This document shows positions 42,616-50,361 of a DNA stretch of 50,461 nt, piece after piece. This DNA comes from Allobacillus saliphilus. Lineage in GTDB: Bacteria; Bacillota; Bacilli; Bacillales; Alkalibacillaceae. The DNA lies in the NCBI RefSeq assembly GCF_018138385.1, contig NZ_JAGSIE010000028.1, positions 1 through 50,461 on the forward strand. The letters run 5' to 3'. Within the stretch, counting starts at the first letter, position 1, and the number at the start of each line of letters is the position of its first letter. The notes under the pieces were generated by a model. The model saw only the letters and a list, made by a program, of their open reading frames with translations. It had not been told where the DNA came from and searched no databases. The position numbers were made by a program, and so were the translations under genes.

Positions 42616-44046
42616 TCAATTGGATTCTATTTCAGATACCGTCACGAATTCATATCCTTCTTTTTCTAATGAATTTAAAATTCTCTCTACTGCTGTTACC
42701 GTTGTTTCATGAATATCGTGCATCAAAATTACTGAACCATCTGTAACGTTTTCTTCAACGATTTTAACGATTTGATCAGGATCACGAGACTTCCAATCCA
42801 AAGTATCGATTGTCCATAATATTGGTGGAAGCCCTAGAACTTCTCGCACTTGATCATCGATCGCTCCATACGGTGGCCGGAATACTGTCGGCTCTTCGCC
42901 TGTTGCACTCAATATCGTTTCATTTGTTACTTCGACTTCTTCGCTAATCTCTTCTTGACCAAGTGTCGTCAAGTCTTTATGCGTCCACGTATGATTTCCC
43001 AACTCATGGCCTTTCTCCGCAATAACTTTTGCAATGTCTGGATAGAAGTCAACCCGGTTCCCTAACATGAAAAAAGTAGCTTTCGCATCATGTTTATCCA
43101 ACAACTCAAGGATCTGCAATGTGTTTGTTGGATGTGGACCGTCATCGAACGTTAAAGCGACTTTCTTTTTATTCGAATTTGCATCTTCTTTTGATTCTTC
43201 ACCCGCGTCATCGTTTTCGCTTGGCTTCGGTGTCTCCGATTCATCTTCTTTGCTTGGCTCCGGCTCTTCTTTAGGATCAAAATTGATTTTTTCTTTCCAT
43301 CCGTCCGTAAACATATCTTTCATTTTATGAAAAGGTATTGAAATTTCGGGAGATCCTGCAGCACCAGCAGTCACCTCATATTTATCAAACTTAAAAACAA
43401 CAGACTGGTCTTTAAAGAACATATTTGTAAATTGATTATCTTCGCTTTCTGTCCATTCCTTTAAAAAGTCTTCAAATAAATAGGATTCCTCTTGTTGTTG
43501 AAATCTTTCGAGTAATAAGTTGTAGATTTTATTTCTATTTTCTTTGTTATCGATTAGAATTTCTGATTGCTCAATAAATCTCTCTTGCTCGACATCTACT
43601 AATCGAACTTTTGAACTTTGGTAGCCGTTCGCGCCGGTAACATAACTTTCTTTATGAAATACAATTGAATAAATATTTTCATTTACAGGATGAATATTAA
43701 ACAAAACGTTTAGCGTAGCAGGCAATTCTTGAAGTATATCTTCATTTTCTTTTACCTCTGTTAAAAAGTCTTGTTTAGACATAGATATATAATCTTCTAT
43801 TTCCTCATTTAAAGACTCACCTGCAAATTCAGGATAGTGAATCGCCATGTTATAAGATGATTCGTCTGCGATTTCAGTTATGATATTGACTCCGGAATAT
43901 GCTGAATGCTCCGTTTCTTTGTTAATCTCATTTAATGGATCTGTAGAATCGCTGTCATCATCAGTTAACAGGATTTTATTAATGTAGAAAGCCACTAATA
44001 TTCCTAGGACTACTAAAATATATATAGTGATTTTTTTGGGCTTCAT
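42616..44046 (-). CDS. pdaC: Membrane-anchored peptidoglycan/polysaccharide deacetylase (PdaC type)
   Basis: A 476-aa protein. An N-terminal membrane anchor (about 6-22) is followed by a DUF4163/DUF3298 pair (about 50-250), an acidic Pro/Glu/Ser linker (about 255-292) and a CE4 NodB domain (295-476). The catalytic motifs are all present: TFDDGP (D301, D302), NHTWTH (H352, H356), FRPPYG (R390), DTLDW and LMHDIH (H443). The layout and length match B. subtilis PdaC, which N-deacetylates MurNAc in peptidoglycan. It acts outside the cell and is a single-gene unit. Confidence 0.88.
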   Translation of the reverse strand: MKPKKITIYILVVLGILVAFYINKILLTDDDSDSTDPLNEINKETEHSAYSGVNIITEIADESSYNMAIHYPEFAGESLNEEIEDYISMSKQDFLTEVKENEDILQELPATLNVLFNIHPVNENIYSIVFHKESYVTGANGYQSSKVRLVDVEQERFIEQSEILIDNKENRNKIYNLLLERFQQQEESYLFEDFLKEWTESEDNQFTNMFFKDQSVVFKFDKYEVTAGAAGSPEISIPFHKMKDMFTDGWKEKINFDPKEEPEPSKEDESETPKPSENDDAGEESKEDANSNKKKVALTFDDGPHPTNTLQILELLDKHDAKATFFMLGNRVDFYPDIAKVIAEKGHELGNHTWTHKDLTTLGQEEISEEVEVTNETILSATGEEPTVFRPPYGAIDDQVREVLGLPPILWTIDTLDWKSRDPDQIVKIVEENVTDGSVILMHDIHETTVTAVERILNSLEKEGYEFVTVSEIESN

Positions 44047-44239
44047 CGGTGAACTCCTCGTCTGGTCTCTGTTTTTTGCAATATTTTTATTGTAGTCAAA
44101 TCATTTTACGATTGCAATGTCGTTATTGATAAGTCAATGAATTTTTAACGACTTTTTAATAATTTCCTAACGATGATCTCCTTGAAATACATTCTGAATT
44201 TTTCATTTAAAAACACTTCGTCTAACTAAAGCAAAACAA

Positions 44240-44268
44240 TTGAACAAGCTTATTTCTTCGTTTTAAAT
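44240..44268 (+). promoter_or_regulatory. Sigma-A promoter of the SDR gene
   Basis: TTGAAC, 17 bp, TTAAAT, ending 58 bp before the ATG. Confidence 0.5.
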
Positions 44269-44326
44269 GAAAAGAGTGAAGACATCTAAGAATTCTTGCA
44301 CACTATCATTCAAGGAGGATTACCCT

Positions 44327-45061
44327 ATGAGTCGTTTAGCAAATAAAGTAGCAATTATTACTGGGGCAGCACAAGGTATGGGTGCATCTCACGCAAAGTT
44401 ATTCATTGAGCAAGGAGCAAAAGTCGTACTAACAGACTTGAACGAAGAAAAAGGCGAGGCATTAGCAAATGAACTGGACGAAAATGCTCTTTTCGTAAAA
44501 CAAAATGTAACATCCGAAGAAGATTGGACGACTGTTATTGAGAAAACAGAAGAAACATTTGGACCGGCTAACGTGCTTGTGAACAACGCTGGAATTACTT
44601 TGGCAAAAAGCCTCTTCGACCTAACATTAGAAGAATACAAGCGTACGGTTGAAATTAACCAAGTATCTGTATTCCTAGGAATGAAAGCAGTAGCACCATC
44701 TATGAAAAAAGCAGGTAGCGGTTCGATTGTTAACATTTCTTCAATGAATGGCCTAGTTGGAGGAGCAATCGGATACACAGATACGAAGTTCGCTGTTCGT
44801 GGTATGACGAAAGCAGCTGCTCTTAACTTGTCTCCAATGGGCATTCGCGTAAACTCTGTACACCCAGGTGTCATCGCTACACCAATGGTTGTTCAAGAAG
44901 ACACAAAAGCTGCAGTTGAAGAGTTCTCGAAAAGCATTCCAATGAAGCGTGTCGCACAGCCTGAAGAAGTATCCAATATGGTACTATTCTTAGCATCTGA
45001 TGAATCTAGCTATTCCACAGGTTCAGAATTTGTAATTGATGGTGGATTGACTGCACAGTAA
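44327..45061 (+). CDS. Short-chain dehydrogenase/reductase
   Basis: A 244-aa SDR: ITGAAQGMG nucleotide loop, NNAGI, catalytic Ser in VNISSMNG, Tyr/Lys in YTDTK, and VHPGVIATPM. It is closest in style to 3-alpha(20-beta)-hydroxysteroid or glucose dehydrogenase-like SDRs, with substrate unknown. AAGGAGG precedes the ATG at 44327. An upstream in-frame Met at 44267 lies within the promoter -10 and is rejected. Stand-alone gene. Confidence 0.9.
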   Translation: MSRLANKVAIITGAAQGMGASHAKLFIEQGAKVVLTDLNEEKGEALANELDENALFVKQNVTSEEDWTTVIEKTEETFGPANVLVNNAGITLAKSLFDLTLEEYKRTVEINQVSVFLGMKAVAPSMKKAGSGSIVNISSMNGLVGGAIGYTDTKFAVRGMTKAAALNLSPMGIRVNSVHPGVIATPMVVQEDTKAAVEEFSKSIPMKRVAQPEEVSNMVLFLASDESSYSTGSEFVIDGGLTAQ

Positions 45062-45136
45062 GCGTAATTGTAAGTTGTGAATGATCAATAAAACGAGAAC
45101 TGACTTCGGTAGGTGCTTTTTTTATAGTTAGGTTGC

Positions 45137-45210
45137 TTAACACTGAAAAGTAGCGGGTTAACACTGAAGGATTTAGAATTAACGCTGAAGGATTCACATG
45201 AATGCAGTAG
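45137..45210 (+). repeat. 21-bp tandem intergenic repeat, TTAACACTGAAG class (array D)
   Basis: Cores at 45137 (TTAACACTGAA), 45158 (TTAACACTGAA) and 45179 (TTAACGCTGAA), with a degenerate fourth at 45200 (GAATGCAGTAG), in exact 21-bp steps. Same cores as array C at 18679-18762. It follows a T7 run (45115-45121) that may end the SDR transcript. Confidence 0.75.
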
Positions 45211-45259
45211 CAAAACCGCTCGTCTTTATTATGAAGTGGAAACATATCGAACTTATCAG

Positions 45260-45311
45260 TTGATTTTTCTAAAAATCGGCATATAATTGAAAATGAATGA
45301 CATTCAGTCAT
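45260..45311 (+). promoter_or_regulatory. TetR-gene promoter and operator
   Basis: TTGATT (45260-45265), 16 bp, TATAAT (45282-45287). The operator ATGAATGACATTCAGTCAT at 45293-45311 covers the likely transcription start. Its reverse complement resembles the site at 45931-45949 (shared ATGACTGA and TCATTCA arms). Confidence 0.7.
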
Positions 45312-45326
45312 ATTGGAAAGAAGGGC

Positions 45327-45908
45327 GTGAGTCGCATCGATAAAAAAGAACGAATCATTCAATCGGCAATTGATGTTTTCTCCGAAAAAGGAATTGAAAA
45401 AGCAACAATTTCAGAGATTGTAAAGAAAGCGGGTATTGCTCAAGGGACTTTTTATTTATACTTTTCTTCTAAATTAGCAGTTATGCCTGCGATTGCTGAA
45501 GTGATGGTCAACAAAATACTAGAAGGTCTTAATAAAAAAGTAAGCGGTGGCCCTATTCAGCAGCAGATCAATGATATCATTCATGTCATTTTCGATTTAA
45601 CAGAAACATATAAAGAGCTTACGAAACTGCTATACACCGGATTAACACAAACGCAGTATGTAGGTAATTGGGAAATTATCTATGCCCCTTTATACGAATG
45701 GATAGAAGAGCTATTGCGAAACGGGATGAAAGACCAGGTAATTGATTCCGAACTAAATGTGAAATATACTGCTAAAATTATAGTCGGAACGATTGAATCA
45801 GCGGCAGAGCAAGCATATCTTTATGATCAGCAAGAGACAGAGGCTGTCAAAGAACACCAAAAAGAATTATATTACTTTTTGATCAAAGCTTTAGGCGCTC
45901 ACACGTAG
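45327..45908 (+). CDS. TetR-family regulator of the SMR efflux pair
   Basis: A 193-aa protein with the N-terminal TetR helix-turn-helix (IIQSAIDVFSEKGIEKATISEIVKKAGIAQGTFYLYFSSK in sense) and an all-helical ligand domain. I use the GTG at 45327, because the upstream Met at 45297 lies inside the operator and only a few bases from the expected transcript start. It is followed by two SMR genes behind a matching operator, so it very likely represses itself and them until a cationic drug or metabolite binds. Confidence 0.9.
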   Translation: MSRIDKKERIIQSAIDVFSEKGIEKATISEIVKKAGIAQGTFYLYFSSKLAVMPAIAEVMVNKILEGLNKKVSGGPIQQQINDIIHVIFDLTETYKELTKLLYTGLTQTQYVGNWEIIYAPLYEWIEELLRNGMKDQVIDSELNVKYTAKIIVGTIESAAEQAYLYDQQETEAVKEHQKELYYFLIKALGAHT

Positions 45909-45930
45909 CGTCCTTTTATTTTATCTGAAA

Positions 45931-45949
45931 ATGACTGACGTTCATTCAC
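45931..45949 (+). promoter_or_regulatory. TetR operator before the SMR genes
   Basis: ATGACTGACGTTCATTCAC carries the same imperfect arms (TGACTGA / TCATTCA) as the site at 45293-45311, 47 bp before the first SMR gene. Confidence 0.65.
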
Positions 45950-45995
45950 TAAAAATTTAAATTAAATCTAATCACATATGAGGAAGGAAATTTTT

Positions 45996-46349
45996 ATGAA
46001 AAGAGCTTGGTTTTATGTCAGCTTAACAAGTTTATTAGAATTATTTTGGATTTTCGGATTCAACGTCGCTTCTGCTTGGTGGCATTGGGCAATTATTATT
46101 CCTATCATAGTCTTAGACTTTATTATTCTCTCAAAAGCATGTGAGTCATTACCGACAGGAACGGTGTATGCTGTTTTCGCAGCTGCCGGCGCAGTTGGTA
46201 CTTCGCTAATGGATGTCTTTATTTTTGGAGAATCGTTCAGTGCGGAAAAAGGATTATTTATCAGTATCCTTGTCATCGGCGTTATTGCTTTAAACCTAGC
46301 AGATCAAAAACCTGAATCAAAATTAGAACCTGAACAAGGAGGTGCTTAA
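45996..46349 (+). CDS. SMR-family multidrug efflux subunit (first of a pair)
   Basis: A 117-aa protein with four hydrophobic helices. The essential helix-1 glutamate lies in TSLLELFWIFG, and LPTGTVYAVFAAAGAVGTSL is the family helix-3 motif. GAGGAAGG precedes the ATG at 45996. It overlaps the next gene region by its own ribosome site. Paired SMR proteins of this kind form heterodimers of opposite topology and exchange protons for cationic drugs. Confidence 0.9.
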   Translation: MKRAWFYVSLTSLLELFWIFGFNVASAWWHWAIIIPIIVLDFIILSKACESLPTGTVYAVFAAAGAVGTSLMDVFIFGESFSAEKGLFISILVIGVIALNLADQKPESKLEPEQGGA

Positions 46350-46350
46350 T

Positions 46351-46665
46351 ATGGGTTGGGTTTACGTATCTTTTGCAGCCATACTCGAATTAGTTGGCGT
46401 TATTGGGTTAAATAAATTCAGCGAACGGAAAACACTTTTTAACACATTACTCTTTTTCGGTGGTTTCGGCGGCGCATTTCTATTTCTCTATACATCCTTT
46501 AATTATCTTCAGGTCAGTGTAGCTTACGCCGTTTGGATCGGCATAGGAACCGCGGCTGCAGTAATTGTAAACATGATTTTCTTTAATGAATCAAAGAGCT
46601 TAGGACGAATCATCAGTTTAATCATTATAATTATTGGCGTAACAGGATTAAAAGCCGTCTCTTAA
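46351..46665 (+). CDS. SMR-family multidrug efflux subunit (second of a pair)
   Basis: A 104-aa protein with four hydrophobic helices, helix-1 Glu in AAILELVGVIG, and VAYAVWIGIGTAAAVIV. AGGAGG lies within the end of the preceding gene, 8 nt before the ATG at 46351. It partners the upstream subunit, and the two are different enough to be an obligate heterodimer. Confidence 0.9.
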   Translation: MGWVYVSFAAILELVGVIGLNKFSERKTLFNTLLFFGGFGGAFLFLYTSFNYLQVSVAYAVWIGIGTAAAVIVNMIFFNESKSLGRIISLIIIIIGVTGLKAVS

Positions 46666-46687
46666 GAATTATTACGATGAATTATGA

Positions 46688-46726
46688 AAAACGACTCGAA
46701 CTCATTAGAGAGTTCAAGTCGTTTTA
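46688..46726. terminator. Bidirectional terminator
   Basis: AAACGACTCGAACTC and GAGTTCAAGTCGTTT arms (one mismatch) between the SMR pair (plus) and the second OpuAC gene (minus). Confidence 0.88.
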
Positions 46727-46738
46727 TTTAAATGCTCA

Positions 46739-47680
46739 TTATTTTGCTGGCTCTAGATCTTCAATCGAGTTAATATCCATATATTCGGGAACGACTAAAC
46801 CGATTTTAGCTCCGGTAAGGTTTTCACCTAAGTCGTCAAAGTTACCTTCGTGTTTATCATAGAATGCTTTCGTTGTAATAGGCATCCAAACCGCTAATGT
46901 TGCATCGGCATCGCCGCTTGCAACCGATTCATAAACAATTGCCAAATCAACAGGTGTTACGGTAACATCATAGCCATATTCTTCTAGTACTTCTGCCACA
47001 ACATAAGTCGCTGATAGTTCAGAATCCCATTGTGTTGATGTCAATTCTATCGATTTTCCATCTGTTTTCTCAACACCTTCTGTCCACTTCGCTACTTTGT
47101 CTGGATTATCTTTTACCCAACGCTTGGCGACATCCTTCAAATCATCGCCCGTTTGGTGAGTCTCATACATAATCCCTTCCATATCTTCGATGTCCCATTG
47201 AAATTGATCAATTAGTTTATATGCATTAGGCATATCTTCTTTTAGTCCCTTACGTGCAAGGGTTTTAATCACTTCTTCGTCACCATAAACATTATCAGGG
47301 TCTTCTAAATACTTCATGTCTGGATACTTCGCAAAAATCCAATGCGGATTCCAGCCTGTAATAATAATTGGTTCTTCCTTTTCTATAGCATCATCAAGTG
47401 CTGCTGTCATAGCAGTGGTTGATGATTGCTCAAGCTTCCAACCTTCTAAATTTTCATATTCATCAATGGCTTTTTCAGTTGTCACAGTAATGCCTGCACC
47501 TGGCTCTATGCCAATAATTGTATGGTTTACTTCTTCACTGTAATTAATATCCTGGTCTTCTTCCTCTGTAGCCACATCTTCAGATTGGCAACCTGCAACA
47601 AACAATGTCAAAACGATAAGAATCAACACTGAAAAATTAAATGTGTTGAATGATTTTGTCTTAAACAATTTTGCTTCCAA
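46739..47680 (-). CDS. Second orphan glycine betaine binding lipoprotein (OpuAC type)
   Basis: A 313-aa lipoprotein with lipobox VAGC (Cys31). It is a paralog of the protein at 1429 along its full length. The aromatic cage is kept: W110 (TGWNPH), W218 (TQWDSE) and W265 (AVWMPI). AAGGGAG abuts the TTG at 47680, so the TTG at 47668 (12-nt spacing) may be the true start. Again no ABC ATPase or permease gene is adjacent. It may deliver a different osmolyte to the same transporter as its paralog. Confidence 0.9.
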   Translation of the reverse strand: MEAKLFKTKSFNTFNFSVLILIVLTLFVAGCQSEDVATEEEDQDINYSEEVNHTIIGIEPGAGITVTTEKAIDEYENLEGWKLEQSSTTAMTAALDDAIEKEEPIIITGWNPHWIFAKYPDMKYLEDPDNVYGDEEVIKTLARKGLKEDMPNAYKLIDQFQWDIEDMEGIMYETHQTGDDLKDVAKRWVKDNPDKVAKWTEGVEKTDGKSIELTSTQWDSELSATYVVAEVLEEYGYDVTVTPVDLAIVYESVASGDADATLAVWMPITTKAFYDKHEGNFDDLGENLTGAKIGLVVPEYMDINSIEDLEPAK

Positions 47681-47848
47681 CTCCCTTTTCTTGTTGTTAC
47701 TAGCATGTTTCTAGCGTGAGTAAACTGAATAGCAATGATTGAATATGGTTCTAGCTCGTGTATTTTTTACATACACCTCTATTAATAGTTTAGCACAGTT
47801 TTGAATCCCAGTTTTTCCCTATACATCTCAAAAGAATAAAACCATAAG

Positions 47849-47888
47849 AAAAACAACGCTTAGGCAATCGATACCCAAGCGTTGTTTT
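47849..47888 (-). terminator. Terminator of the MFS gene
   Basis: AAAACAACGCTTGGG and CCTAAGCGTTGTTTT arms are followed by T's on the minus strand, 3 bp past the stop. Confidence 0.9.
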
Positions 47889-47891
47889 AGA

Positions 47892-49142
47892 TTAATTAAC
47901 TCCAGCTAAATCTCTTTTATGTTGTTGTTTAGATCGATCAGAGACTAAACCTTCCTTACCAGATATAATACCTGCAATCAGAATGATGATTGAAATCACG
48001 ATTAAAAATGCGATCGGCATCGTCCAGCTACCACTTATGTCATACAATGTACCGACAAAGACAGGGCCGACTGCAGCTAGCAAGTATCCAAATGATTGCG
48101 CCATTCCTGATAATTCGGCCGCTTCTTTCCCGTCTCTTGTTCTTAACGTAAAGAACATCATGGAAAGACTGAAGCAACTTCCTCCAGCAACTCCGAGTAA
48201 AATGGCTGATACTGGTACGAATGCCATATTACCGAGCAGCAATCCAGAAAACCCGATGATAAACATGACAGCAGCTCCAATTGCCAAACCGACCTGATTC
48301 TTCATTTTTTCTGCAACCATTGGCATGACAAGTGTTGTCGGGATAATGGCTGCTTGTAACAGAAAGACCATCCAACCGGCTGTGCTTGCGTTATAACCAA
48401 TTGAATTCAACACATCTGGCATCCACGTGATTAATGTGTAAAAGGCCAAAGACTGTCCGCCCATAAAAACCGTAACAGCCCAAGCTAACGGAGAACGCCA
48501 TAAATTCGTTTTTTGCTCCGTTTGTACATTCACTTTCGGTGATGAATCACCTTTTTTGCGTAGTTGAGGAGTCCAGATGAGCAACGCGATGACAGCAAGC
48601 AATCCCCATACACCTAGCGCACCTTGCCATCCCATATTGCCAATCGAGGAAGCTGGTACACTCAACCCGGAACCTAAAGCACCGAAAATGTTCATAAATA
48701 CAGCATATATACCTGTCATGAGCCCAATTTTAAAAGGAAAACTCATCTTAATAATTGCTGGTATTAAGACGTTCCCAACGGCAATCGCCAAGCCAATAAA
48801 TAAAGTTCCTATAAATAAAAAGCCAATGCCGGTAATCGAACGAATCGCAATCCCGGCGATTAGCAACATCATCGACAAACCAATTGTCCATTCCATACCA
48901 ATTTTTCTTGCAATCCTCGGTGTAAATGGTGAAAACACCGCAAAAGCTAGCAATGGTAACGTGGTAATTAGCCCTGCGACAGAGTTACTAATTCCGAGAT
49001 CGTCACGGATAAATGTAATCAATGCCCCGACTGAAGTAATAGGTACCCTTAAGTTTGAACCGATTAAAATCACACCAATTAATAATAGCCAACTGGCTCT
49101 CGTAGTATTGTTGTCTGTTTGTATTCCTGTTTGCTTACTCAA
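47892..49142 (-). CDS. MFS transporter (CynX/NimT family)
   Basis: A 416-aa carrier with 12 hydrophobic segments. The N-terminal signature ILIGSNLRVPITSVGALI and the central GNVLIPAIIKMSFP are typical of the cyanate/nitroimidazole (CynX/NimT) MFS branch. Substrate unknown. The start is TTG with GGAG 5 nt before it, 2 bp after the GntR stop, so the two genes form one unit. Confidence 0.88.
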   Translation of the reverse strand: MSKQTGIQTDNNTTRASWLLLIGVILIGSNLRVPITSVGALITFIRDDLGISNSVAGLITTLPLLAFAVFSPFTPRIARKIGMEWTIGLSMMLLIAGIAIRSITGIGFLFIGTLFIGLAIAVGNVLIPAIIKMSFPFKIGLMTGIYAVFMNIFGALGSGLSVPASSIGNMGWQGALGVWGLLAVIALLIWTPQLRKKGDSSPKVNVQTEQKTNLWRSPLAWAVTVFMGGQSLAFYTLITWMPDVLNSIGYNASTAGWMVFLLQAAIIPTTLVMPMVAEKMKNQVGLAIGAAVMFIIGFSGLLLGNMAFVPVSAILLGVAGGSCFSLSMMFFTLRTRDGKEAAELSGMAQSFGYLLAAVGPVFVGTLYDISGSWTMPIAFLIVISIIILIAGIISGKEGLVSDRSKQQHKRDLAGVN

Positions 49143-49144
49143 AA

Positions 49145-49834
49145 CTACTCCTCCGTCATCTTCAATATGTAATCTTTTAATACTTCCATATCATTCTCAA
49201 CATACATTGCAGCAGACGCTTGATCCTGTTTCTGAATCGCATCCAATAAATTTAGGTGAAGTCCTTGCTCCAACTGAAAAGAAGGCTGCATATCTAAGAA
49301 ATCATGGACAAATGAATATAATAAATCCGTCATATGCTCATATAAATCAATGAGTAACTGATTGCCAGAAGCTTGAACAATCGCTTTATGAAATTCAATG
49401 TCAGAAGTAATAAATTGATCTATGTCTTCTTTTTCAGAAGCAACTTTAGTTTTTAAAACAATTGCTTCAAGTTTCGTCAAGTCTTCTTCTGTTCGACGTT
49501 CAGCAGCCATTTTAGCAGCTTGTTTCTCAAGTGAAAAACGCACTTCAAGCGTTTCTAACATCGTAGATTTCTTCACATGACGTTTTAAAGCAGCGCCTAA
49601 AACACTCGCTGATTTGACGAGCGTTCCACTCCCTTGTTTTGTTTCCAATAAACCAGCGTGTACTAATGCCCGAATCGCCTCACGTAATGTGTTGCGACTG
49701 ACGCCGAACTTTTCCATTAGCTCCATCTCAGGCGGAAGCTTTTCTTCTATCTTCCACTGTCCTTGTTCAATTAATTGCTCCATTTGTGCAGCAACCTGTT
49801 CCACCAACGATAAACGATTTATTTTTTGAATCAT
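49145..49834 (-). CDS. GntR/FadR-family regulator
   Basis: A 229-aa protein with an N-terminal GntR wHTH (LPPEMELMEKFGVSRNTLREAIRAL) and a C-terminal FCD helical domain containing the metal-ligand histidines in DIEFHKAIVQASGN and LHLNLLDAI. GGAGGAACG precedes the ATG at 49834. The longer frame from 49873 has no site. It lies upstream of and coupled to the MFS gene and probably regulates it. A GTAC-rich imperfect dyad at about 49873-49889 may be its operator. Confidence 0.9.
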   Translation of the reverse strand: MIQKINRLSLVEQVAAQMEQLIEQGQWKIEEKLPPEMELMEKFGVSRNTLREAIRALVHAGLLETKQGSGTLVKSASVLGAALKRHVKKSTMLETLEVRFSLEKQAAKMAAERRTEEDLTKLEAIVLKTKVASEKEDIDQFITSDIEFHKAIVQASGNQLLIDLYEHMTDLLYSFVHDFLDMQPSFQLEQGLHLNLLDAIQKQDQASAAMYVENDMEVLKDYILKMTEE

Positions 49835-49972
49835 TTTCGTTCCTCCGTAAAAGTTGTAGGATGATTGGTACATAGGATATTGTACGTGAGGGTAATGGTT
49901 TTGTAAACTATGTGAATTATTTAATGGGGGATCATTTCTGTTGAATAGATTACGAACGAAATTCCAAATGAA

Positions 49973-50006
49973 AAAAGCAACCTGTTGAATAACAACAAGT
50001 TGCTTT
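49973..50006 (-). terminator. Terminator of the csbD-like gene
   Basis: AAAGCAAC, TGTTG / CAACA and GTTGCTTT nest into a hairpin, with T6 following on the minus strand. Confidence 0.85.
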
Positions 50007-50020
50007 GCATATCTTAACGA

Positions 50021-50215
50021 TTATTTTTCATCATCATCGCTAAACTTATCTTTCATATCGCCGTATTTCTTTTTGGCTTCGCCTTTTACTTGATCTTTCT
50101 TGCCTTCGATTTCTTTCGAAGCATCGTCTGTCATTTCACCATATTCCTCTTTCGCTTTTCCTTTCACTTTATCCATTGAACCTTTTACGTTCTCTTCAAA
50201 ACCTTTATCTGACAT
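50021..50215 (-). CDS. CsbD-family stress protein
   Basis: A 64-aa hydrophilic protein of the CsbD/UPF0337 family, with two repeats of the VKGxAKExYGxMTDD type. The family is sigma-B/general-stress induced in Bacillus. AAGGAGG precedes the ATG. A sigma-B-like promoter lies upstream. Biochemical role unknown. Confidence 0.9.
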   Translation of the reverse strand: MSDKGFEENVKGSMDKVKGKAKEEYGEMTDDASKEIEGKKDQVKGEAKKKYGDMKDKFSDDDEK

Positions 50216-50292
50216 ATTAAATCCTCCTTGTTGTGCAATGTTCAGGTTGTAATTAAAATCAGTAAAAGCTTTAGAAAGCTTACAGTTTTTAT

Positions 50293-50318
50293 TTAACCGT
50301 CATGGAGAATTTGTAAAC
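50293..50318 (-). promoter_or_regulatory. Possible sigma-B promoter of the csbD-like gene
   Basis: The minus strand reads GTTTAC, 14 bp, GGTTAA, close to the B. subtilis sigma-B pattern GTTTAA-N13-15-GGGTAT. Confidence 0.45.
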
Positions 50319-50361
50319 ATGTATCTTGCTAAAACAGGAGACAAACTATTGATTTGTGAAC

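Noticed and set aside
44389-44874. 161-codon frame antisense to the SDR gene
   Set aside because: It is the mirror frame of a clear SDR coding region; low-complexity Ser/Thr/Pro content, no start signal.
48577-49353. 258-codon plus-strand frame across the MFS and GntR genes
   Set aside because: Proline/isoleucine-rich antisense shadow crossing two real genes; no promoter or ribosome site.
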